Assembly (NCBI GenBank): GCA_045632605.1
Contig: JAZQXA010000026.1
Location: 1 to 14,510 of the forward strand
From: Flemingiibacterium sp045632605
GTDB taxonomy: Bacteria; Bacillota; Clostridia; Oscillospirales; CAG-272
DNA: 14,510 nucleotides
Direction: 5' to 3'
Shown: piece after piece, positions 14,379 through 14,510 of the stretch
How positions within the stretch are numbered: the stretch's first letter is position 1
How the letters are laid out: every line of letters starts with the position of its first letter
The notes under the pieces: model-generated
Databases searched by the model: none
Seen by the model: only the letters and a program-made list of their open reading frames with translations
What the model was told of the DNA's origin: nothing
Program-made: the position numbers and the translations under genes

Positions 14379-14407
14379 ATGATACCATATTTGAGCGCAT
14401 CTGTCAA
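14379..14407 (-). promoter_or_regulatory. Promoter of tRNA-Trp
   Basis: On the minus strand a perfect TTGACA (14402-14407), a 17-bp spacer and TATCAT (14379-14384) lie just upstream, giving a start about 7 bases before the mature tRNA end. The remaining bases to 14510 are AT-rich and hold no gene I can support. A plus-strand TTGACA at 14494-14499 may be the -35 box of a promoter running out of the window. Confidence 0.85.
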
Positions 14408-14510
14408 GGGGTTTTTCGAAAAAAACTGAATTTTATTGTAAAGTCTTGATTGGGTGTCGGCAACATAGACAAATGTTTCTTATATGTTTTTTACTTGACA
14501 AGCACATGGT

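Noticed and set aside
1..14510. CRISPR array, prophage or insertion sequence
   Set aside because: No regularly spaced direct repeats with unique spacers, no transposase, integrase or phage structural genes are visible.

Overview
The window looks like a chromosomal segment of a low-to-mid GC Gram-positive anaerobe of the class Clostridia, most like the Ruminococcaceae/Oscillospiraceae gut and rumen lineages. Supporting signs are consensus sigma-A promoters (TTGACA-like and TATAAT-like hexamers about 17 bp apart), strong GGAGG-type ribosome binding sites, long T-tailed intrinsic terminators, an LtaS-type membrane sulfatase-fold enzyme, and a tRNA-Trp with an encoded CCA end. This placement is an inference; no phylogenetic marker gene is present.

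Layout. (1) 49-2754, minus strand: a two-gene amino-sugar operon, nagA (N-acetylglucosamine-6-phosphate deacetylase) followed by an unusual ROK-family sugar kinase. The reading frames overlap by 11 bp. The operon has its own promoter and ends in two tandem hairpin terminators. (2) 2799-5028, minus strand: a single LtaS-like polyglycerolphosphate or phosphoglycerol transferase with five membrane helices and an extra C-terminal domain. It has its own terminator and an AT-rich promoter with repeated -10 boxes. (3) 5086-11937: a sugar-catabolism island. A LacI-type regulator (minus) is divergent from a plus-strand operon encoding an FGGY sugar kinase, an L-fucose/L-arabinose-isomerase-like protein, an MFS transporter and a cytoplasmic protein of the neutral ceramidase fold. 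The operon ends in a hairpin terminator. (4) 11938-14097, plus strand: an Lrp/AsnC regulator followed 23 bp later by an AGCS sodium:alanine/glycine symporter, then a terminator. (5) 14098-14510: a nested palindromic element, then a minus-strand tRNA-Trp with a near-consensus promoter and a strong terminator.

How the genes may work together. NagA and the ROK kinase would process N-acetylated amino sugars, but no nagB deaminase or transporter is present here. In the LacI-controlled island, the MFS protein would import a sugar or sugar derivative. The ceramidase-fold protein may hydrolyse an acyl, amide or lactone bond on it. The isomerase would make the ketose and the FGGY kinase would phosphorylate it. 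The substrate cannot be assigned from sequence, and no aldolase or epimerase completes the pathway in this window. This island is the best candidate for an undescribed system. Its most unusual part is the ceramidase-like protein, where a Cys occupies the position of the catalytic Ser known in bacterial ceramidase. The Lrp regulator probably controls its neighbouring amino-acid symporter.
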